This document shows positions 58,081 to 64,000 of a DNA stretch of 64,000 nucleotides, in pieces. Under the pieces are notes generated by a model, which was given only the letters and a program-made list of their open reading frames with translations, ran no database searches and was not told the DNA's origin. The stretch lies in contig CM056875.1 of the NCBI GenBank assembly GCA_029876055.1, positions 5,667,001 to 5,731,000 on the forward strand. Reading direction: 5' to 3'. This stretch comes from Madurella fahalii (Eukaryota; Ascomycota; Sordariomycetes; Sordariales). Position 1 is the stretch's first letter. The number at the start of each line of letters is the position of its first letter. Made by a program: the position numbers and the translations under genes.

Positions 58081-58885
58081 TCATTCCGTAGCTACCTTTG
58101 CCGTGTCCTCGGGATTTTGGTCTTGGGCAGCATTGAAAGTAAAATGTCAGCGGCTGTTAAAGGTGGTTGTTGCTGAGAAAAAGAATTCGTTGCTCACCGT
58201 CTTCTAGGACGTCACGATAGCCGCGCCGTGTCCAAAACTGCAGCCTGTCACGACGGAACACCTCTAGGTCCCTGGCCCACTACGTCAGCGGGATTCCTTG
58301 TCTGTGGCCGTAGAAGATTCGCATACCACTCTTTGTCCTCAAGATCCTTTTCGTTCAGGTACACGTAGGTCTCCGCCGTGACCTCTTCTCCCTCAACGTT
58401 GCCCTCGCCCTTGGTATTACCCACCTTCTCCAGGAGCTTTACCTTAACCCGTCGGCGCTCATATTGTCCGCCTTCAAAGTAGTCGAGTTTTCCCAAGTTC
58501 GCCTTTGTGAGTCCCGTCACGAGCGACCCAGCGACTTGACAGCCCTCTGCCTCGGTGATTCCCGGGTAGTCGGCATACGCCACCCGGCGGCGGACGTAAC
58601 CATGAAGGACGGCTGGCTTGAAGCTGTGGAGTCCTGCGATCGCATCGGGAACGTTTTCTGACCCGTAACAGACCGTATAGAACACAGCAGGCACCATCTG
58701 TGGAGCGTGTAAGCATCTGTGAAGTTTATCCCCGGATCAGAGTCTCATACTAGTGTTCCTATAAGCCGGGGTGATCAGTAATTGTGCCTTGGAATCGCCC
58801 GGGAAGTGGAATAATTAGATCGCTCACCATAGAAGAAGGCGCAATGGGTGCCATCGTCGCTCGCGACGGAGTTCTGGGCCGCCAT
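58081..58885 (-). CDS. AIG2/gamma-glutamylcyclotransferase-fold protein with an 8-nt microexon
   Basis: Exons 58885-58828, 58758-58751, 58697-58327, 58271-58198 and 58121-58081 give 183 residues. Exon 2 is only eight bases (GAACACTA), flanked by TATAG and GTATGA. Spelling across it gives FFYGTLMVPAVFY, the family's substrate-loop motif Y-G-T/S-L. The rest fits the fold: GYVRRRVAYADYPG, and the acidic residue in LDYFEGGQYERRRV. Then EWDLEVFRRDRLQFW is formed by the third splice (GTATGC..GCTGAC..CAG). Family members act on gamma-glutamyl or related amide substrates; the exact substrate is unknown. The last exon is the least certain (acceptor CCCAAG). If that intron is retained the frame ends a little later. 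Confidence 0.82.
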
Positions 58886-59838
58886 GTTGTTTCGCGGATG
58901 ACAATGTATGAGACGGATAATCTAGAAAGTCGGGATTGGAATATCGGCAGTCGGCGATACCCAAATACTCAGCGGAGGACTGATCTAAAGCAGAGAAACG
59001 CGAGGGCGGAGCAGCGTGAGCGCACTTATCAAAGCTTGCCACTCCCATCGACCCTTTTTATGCAGGCCAAGGATTTTATAAGCCGAGTTCACTGCGCGGG
59101 TTTCGGTTGCTACTGTTGTGGCTACTGTTGTGGCAAGATGGAACCACGGCTGCCTGTTGGGTTATCACGATTGTTAGAATGAGGCAGACTGGACCCGCCA
59201 AGCAACTGACTGACAGAGGCCGGAGGCGACCAGACCCGCAAACAATGATCTTGGACCCATCTATCCGCTCACTTCGACATGGGGAACAAATCTCATGCAT
59301 ACCCGGCGACTTATCTCTTACTTTATGGAAACTTCAACATGAAAAGTGTTATCACCCTCCGATTGCAGACAAGTACCTCAGCCATGTATAGAGTGATCTT
59401 AGCGTAATGAAATGCCATCGGCACATTCTGCTGTTCCTTGACGCCCCTGAGTGCCGCTATTAGCGCAGTAACACGCCTGGGAAACGAAATCAACCCTGAC
59501 CAGTGCTTCTCGGCAGTTCAAGTTATGAGAAAGCTGCGAGGGAATGCTAAACGAAACGATATACTAAATTGATGTTTTTGCCTTTCGGCAGAATAGTTTG
59601 GGCATGTTGGAACTCAAAAGATCATGAAGTATGCTGCCGTTCTGTTAGCAGTTTGTTTGGCTCGGCCATGCGGCAGCCCAATACCACCGGGTCCCCACTT
59701 CTTCCCAAAGCGCAAATGCATCTCACTCGGGTGACGCCCTCTTAAACCACTATCAATCCAATCCCGGCGCTCTGCTCCTTCTTTGGCCTCGGCACAACTG
59801 CTTACGCCAAGAGTCGATCCTTATTATCTCCCGTGAAA
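58886..59838. promoter_or_regulatory. Divergent region AIG2-like/yih1
   Basis: This 953-bp stretch between two start codons facing apart has only short frames. No distinct element or RNA gene was recognised. Confidence 0.4.
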
Positions 59839-60714
59839 ATGTCGGAAGCTCTCTTAGACGAAATCGAAGCCATCAACTCTATCTACGGTGAGAACACCCT
59901 CACTCGCTCCCTGCAGGACCAGGACCCCATAATCTACATCCTCACACTCCCCGGAGAAACTGCCTCTTTGCGTCTGCAGTTCCCGCAAACTTACCCGGAC
60001 GTCCCCCTCACCGTTCTCGGGACGCACAGTTCCGGCTCCTCGGGGAAACGGGGCGCCGCAGCCCGAGACTTGGCACTTTTCCGGGACGCCGTAAGTGAAG
60101 TCTACGAGCCGGGCCAAGTGTGCTTGTTCGACGCGATTGAGAAGGTCCAGGAGTTACTTGCCGCTGTCAAGGAGAACGAGGATGCCGGTGTAGAAGAGGA
60201 TGTGTCGGGGGATGCCGAGGAGCTGGAGACCGGTGCCCCTGCAGTGTCACCGAACACAGGCGATGACGGGGCTGGGGAGCAAATTTCCATAGCACCGCCT
60301 TGGATTACCTCCGATCCGCTGACCGAACTCAAATCCGTCTTCATCGCCCGCTGCGCTCCCGTAAACTCCCCTGACCAAGCAGCATCCTTCGTGCAGCACC
60401 TCCTGGCGTCCGACAAGCGGGTGCGCTCAGCAACACACAACATCACGGCGTGGCGCATCCGAGGGCCGAACGGAACTAGCTTCCAGGACTGTGACGACGA
60501 CGGGGAGACGGCTGCCGGCGGGCGCCTGCTGCATCTCATGCAGCTCATGGACCTGTGGGACACGATGGTTGTCGTCACGCGGTGGTATGGTGGGCAGAAA
60601 CTAGGGCCGAGGAGGTTCGCCCTGATTAACCAAGCTGCCAGGGACGCGTTTGTAAAGGCCGGGTTGGTTAGCGACGCTGGGGGTGGAAGTGGCAAGAAGA
60701 AAGGGGGAAGGTGA
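59839..60714 (+). CDS. yih1: Yih1/IMPACT homologue (RWD plus UPF0029 domain)
   Basis: This is a single exon of 291 residues. Yih1 binds Gcn1 through its RWD domain and so blocks activation of the Gcn2 kinase during amino-acid shortage. The RWD domain covers about residues 1-105 (LLDEIEAINSIYGENTL, LQFPQTYPDVPLTV). An acidic linker (110-150) follows, then the ancient IMPACT domain (FIARCAPVNSPDQAASFVQHL, THNITAWRI, DDDGETAAGGRLLHLM, VVVTRWYGGQKLGPRRF). The frame has an in-frame GTG six bases before; ATG 59839 is the natural start. The gene converges with the ACT-domain gene 240 bp away. Confidence 0.93.
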   Translation: MSEALLDEIEAINSIYGENTLTRSLQDQDPIIYILTLPGETASLRLQFPQTYPDVPLTVLGTHSSGSSGKRGAAARDLALFRDAVSEVYEPGQVCLFDAIEKVQELLAAVKENEDAGVEEDVSGDAEELETGAPAVSPNTGDDGAGEQISIAPPWITSDPLTELKSVFIARCAPVNSPDQAASFVQHLLASDKRVRSATHNITAWRIRGPNGTSFQDCDDDGETAAGGRLLHLMQLMDLWDTMVVVTRWYGGQKLGPRRFALINQAARDAFVKAGLVSDAGGGSGKKKGGR

Positions 60715-60952
60715 CTTTGGGCTGTTAGATGGACAGGTCCTTATTACCCTTTTGGTCAACATGGCAACGGGCTTGGTCCGTCTGGGCGTCATTAGTTGAC
60801 CATTTCCCTGGTACATTACCCGGCCACGTCTTGTTGGATATTCCATGCTTCTCAGGCCGCTCCACACCTACTACTAACAAACTCCTCAACCGCTCTGGAA
60901 CTCCAATCACACTCCAGCTTTCCACCACTGCATTCAATGACCCATCCACCTA

Positions 60953-62451
60953 CTAGTCGTCCTCTATCAACAAAGGTCTCAGAACCCCCAGCGCCCTCAC
61001 CGAATCCTCATACGAGAGAATCACGGCGCCCGCCCTAGCCGTCGACAAATACGATAGCTCGGCGCCCTCCCCCATCCGCATCTCCTTAACCAACCGTCCC
61101 GCCACGCCAGACACTATCCCCGTCGCTTCAAACGGCAAGTCGGCCAAATCCAGGAAAATGGGCACCAGCGCCCCCTCGGTCGGTCCCACTATCGAATCGC
61201 CAAACATCCCCAGCAGCTCCCTATCCATCAACAGCGAAGGTGGGTCGTCCTGCGCAAGGGTAATGCTCAGAAACCTCGGCTGCGACACCAGCGCCGACAC
61301 CACGCTCGTGTAAAGCTTCGTATCGACCGTGTCAACCCAACACACCGTCGCCGCGCTGCCACCACCAGCAGTAGATCCAGCCGCCCCAATCGCCCCCCCA
61401 CGGCCGCCACCACCACCACCACCACCCCTCGCCGACCGCCGATTCTCTCGCACAAGAAAAGCTGACTTCTCCCTTCCCGAACACTGCACCAGCCTCAGCC
61501 CCGCCTCCACGTACGGCACCACCCCGCTCCTCCTGAGCAACTCAAACGTCCTCCCTTGGAGCTCCTCCCCCCACCCCTCTCGCCCCGTGCCCCACCTCCA
61601 GTCCCAGCCCCCGCCCCAGCCCCAGTCCTTGCGGTCCCCGCGGTGCCCCGTGGGGCCAACGAGACGAGAAGCGCCGTCTCCTGGCCGGCGTCCTCGGCAA
61701 ACGCGAACCCCCCCTGCAGCAGGGTCTGCACGACGGCCTGCCGGTCCCTGGTCGGCACCAGGATGAAGTCGGCGTAGTAGGTGGTGATGAAGAAGATGGG
61801 GATGGCGGCGCGCGCGAGCGGCGACGTGAGGTCCGCCACGCGCGAGCCCGCGTTGGTGCTCCCCGACGTGACGCAGAGCGCCAGGTACGTGTCCTGCGAG
61901 ATGGATATGCCGGTGCCGGTGCCGCGGTTGTCGGTCTTTGCGCGGTTGGTTCGATGGAGGGAGAGGGAGCCGGGTTCTTCCCCTTCTTCCTCTTTTTGTT
62001 GGTGTTGTTGTTGATGACGATGATGATGGTGGTGGTGGTCGGCGAAGAGGGCGCGCGCCCAGGCCGTGGGGCAGACGATGGAGCATTCCAGGGGCGTTAC
62101 GGAGATGTTGATGAAGGGGTGCTTGTTGTGGGTGGCGTTGGTCGGTGGCTGCTGGCTTTGGCTCTGGCTGTCTGGGAGGAGGACCTTGAGGATGGGCTGC
62201 AGGAGGGCCGAGTAGAGCGGCAGGGGGATGTGCACGAGGCTGAGGGTTGTGTCCTGCGGTTTTTCGGAGGCGCGGTTAGTCTTAGTGGTAGTGGATCTAC
62301 GTGCAAAGATCCCTGGTTGGATGGGATGAGCATTTGGGGATGTTCACCACGACCGGATGTTTGTCTGGATCGTCTTACCCATGACTCACCACTCATGCTG
62401 CTGGAGTAAGGTACGGAGCAAACCTACCAGGAAAGAGACTTGTGCGTTCAT
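60953..62451 (-). CDS. ACT-domain protein of the CASTOR/GATS type; apparent 1-nt frameshift
   Basis: Exon 1 is 62451-62428 and exon 2 starts at 62253 (174-nt intron, GTAGGT..CAG), giving MNAQVSFLDTTLSLVHIPLP. One ACT-like segment shows as TPLECSIVCPT, DTYLALCVTS and PIFFITTYYADFILVP. The next conserved segment (RTFELLRRSGVVPYVEAGLRLVQC, then DSIVGPTEGALVPIFLDLADLPFEATGIVSGV) is in another frame down to the stop at 60953. One added base in a G6 run (minus strand, about 61566-61571) joins them and makes 442 codons. A non-standard intron in the Gly-rich stretch is an alternative. In animals CASTOR proteins sense arginine for TORC1; in fungi the role is not known. Poly-His and poly-Gly inserts are present. 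Confidence 0.7.
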
Positions 62452-64000
62452 GGCTATATTTGGCATGTGAGGATGTCGAGTTGACAATCCCAAACCGTTG
62501 GCTCGTTGGCTCGTTGGCGGCGAGAGATATCTCTGGATTGTTGTTCTCTGTAGGCAGCAGTACAGTCTTTGGTGAAGGAAGCTGTAGGTTGGGCGGCCGT
62601 CTGTTCTTTGTTGATCGTCGGCAAATTAGAGGTGGGAAGAGACAAAAGGCCACAGAATATTGTGTGCAAGCAAAGAAAAGCGAAGAGGCGTAACGAGTGC
62701 ACCAGTCGCCCGGGCAATCTAATATGAACGGTGATGGCTCCGCTTTGAAGCACAAACCAACGGCGCCAGTTAAAACGAAAGCGAAGGGGTTCTGACTAGT
62801 ATCTGCACAATGGAAATTACTCAGATGTAAAGTGATTTGGGAAGTATACACGGGGTTAACAGTACTAGTCGAACAAGCGAAAGAAGCCGATGAACGGCTT
62901 AGTCAGTGCCAGAAGACGTGCAGTTCGCGATGGCATCACCACACGGCTACTTACGTAGGTTAGAAAGGTGCAAGGCCACAGATTGCAGGGTCCAGGAATT
63001 GGCGATAAATAAGACACATAATTTTGGACAGAGATAAGAGATGAGTCTCGGCTAGGGTGGTGCTGGGGGTTGCTCCGTAGATAGGGGGTTGCTTCTTCGC
63101 GAGATACACCAAGATTGGATGTGATCGGAAACTGAAGGCTTACCAGCAGAACTTGACCCACAAGATGACGGAAAGCCGCCGTCCGCCAAGAGCGGGGCAG
63201 AGGCTGCGGGCGACCCTACCGCTGATTACTGTACGCATTTAAAACAGTACGGAACTGGGGCACAATAGACTGTGGTTAGTCTCCCTTTGCTTTCAACATC
63301 CCGGATAAAATACCATAGAAAGCTGTGATCTAGATCAACCCTTCCTCCTTCGACACATAAGCCCCCTGCTTGCCATTTACAACCCCTACGGTTCACGTGT
63401 TACCCTTGTCGCTGGCATGAGCACTTACTCGATCAGTAGGTAGTTGGTTACCCAAAACCAAATGTTCTCGAATGTAAATAAGTTGGTGCCCAGGTAACCT
63501 TCGTTGACGCAGCCGCTCCTGGCCGCCAGGCATTCGTCAGGCCCTTGGGCACGTGCTTGTAGCATCTCCGATGCAGGCCCCCAGGTTTATAGGCCATGGC
63601 CGGGTCACAGCATTCCAACAAACTATTGCAGACCACTAGGTGGTGTCGTCGTTCTGAGATTTGTTGCTACGCCGACAATCTCAACTTGAGGAGGAGTACT
63701 ACGCTCCCAAACCGTAGTCGGGACACGACTCAACTTTTACAAGCCGCAGGTTCGGCTCTTGTTCCGTAAGCAGTAACCACTCAAGTTCGTTTTGGTTGAA
63801 TTGCCCCTCGTATTACGATGTTCTTTCTCGAGCTAGAACTCTAGAATAAAGAAAGTGCTAGATGTCCAACGTCTCCCTTACTGATTAGCGAACGCTTGGA
63901 TATAACTTGTTCCTTCACGGCTCTGTGGTGACTGGAGGTTCTTTCGACCTGGCTACTTATCTGAGCCATTATGCTCCTGACAATCTAGTAAACGTTCCCC
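62452..64000. other. Gene-free right end
   Basis: This 1.55-kb stretch holds the promoter of the ACT-domain gene on its left. I found no coding, RNA or repeat feature in the remainder. Confidence 0.4.

Noticed and set aside
60953..62086. Independent 377-codon gene on the minus strand
   Set aside because: Its first half is Arg/Pro/His-rich antisense-like sequence. Only the second half is conserved, and that belongs to the ACT-domain gene starting at 62451.
1..64000. tRNA, 5S rRNA, CRISPR arrays, intact transposons
   Set aside because: I looked for T-loop words (GGTTCGA-type), 5S-like sequence, regular spacer arrays and transposase or reverse-transcriptase motifs. The few GGTTCGA hits lie inside coding sequence or the sirtuin relic and do not fold as tRNA.

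Overview
The window looks like nuclear DNA of a filamentous ascomycete, most likely a Sordariomycete and probably Sordariales/Chaetomiaceae-like. Short introns (about 48-110 bp) with GT..AG ends and CTGAC/CTAAC branch points interrupt the genes. Codon use is GC-rich, and the protein set is typical of these fungi (Ded1, Tra1, Ulp2, Orc2, Cut9, Gep4, Yih1, an AA11-type LPMO). One AT-rich patch carries a gene relic mutated in the manner of repeat-induced point mutation (RIP). The species assignment is inference.

Layout. 1-3240 (-): a trypsin-like GDSGS protein whose frame runs without a stop into the N-terminal half of an Scw1-type RNA-binding protein, cut by the window edge. 3626-4809 (+): a hypothetical membrane-anchored protein with an apparent 1-nt frameshift. 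About 5140-6170 (-): a full-length but dead sirtuin relic. 8764-12096 (+): Ulp2-like SUMO protease. 12806-14644 (-) and 15067-15860 (+): Rrp9 and proteasome beta-4 (Pre1), divergent; the Pre1 start codon is split by an intron. 17702-19844 (+): Ded1 helicase. 22128-23913 (-): Orc2, with an apparent 1-nt loss in a C6 run. 24252-25045 (+): Gep4. 25712-26462 (+): a small Myb/SANT-like protein, followed by two degenerate tandem repeats. 27269-28598 (+): CutC-like protein. 28781-31148 (-): secreted GMC oxidoreductase with ten exons. 33049-35366 (+): secreted alkaline phosphatase with a PHO-type promoter. 35928-37995 (+): APC/C subunit Cut9/Cdc16. 38475-40965 (-): acetoacetyl-CoA synthetase. 41693-53441 (-): the 3.9k-residue Tra1. 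54517-55350 (-): AA11-like LPMO. 58081-58885 (-): AIG2/GGCT-fold protein with an 8-nt microexon. 59839-60714 (+): Yih1/IMPACT. 60953-62451 (-): ACT-domain (CASTOR/GATS-like) protein with a second apparent homopolymer frameshift.

The genes do not form a cluster or pathway. They are mostly conserved housekeeping functions (replication licensing, SUMO removal, snoRNP, translation, APC/C, chromatin, mitochondrial lipid) mixed with secreted enzymes. The most unusual signals are the RIP-killed sirtuin, the 8-nt microexon, the split start codon, the protease/RNA-binding frame continuity, and three independent places where adding one nucleotide restores a conserved frame. All intron coordinates were derived by reading splice signals and checking that exon lengths sum to whole codons. 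None is backed by transcript data.
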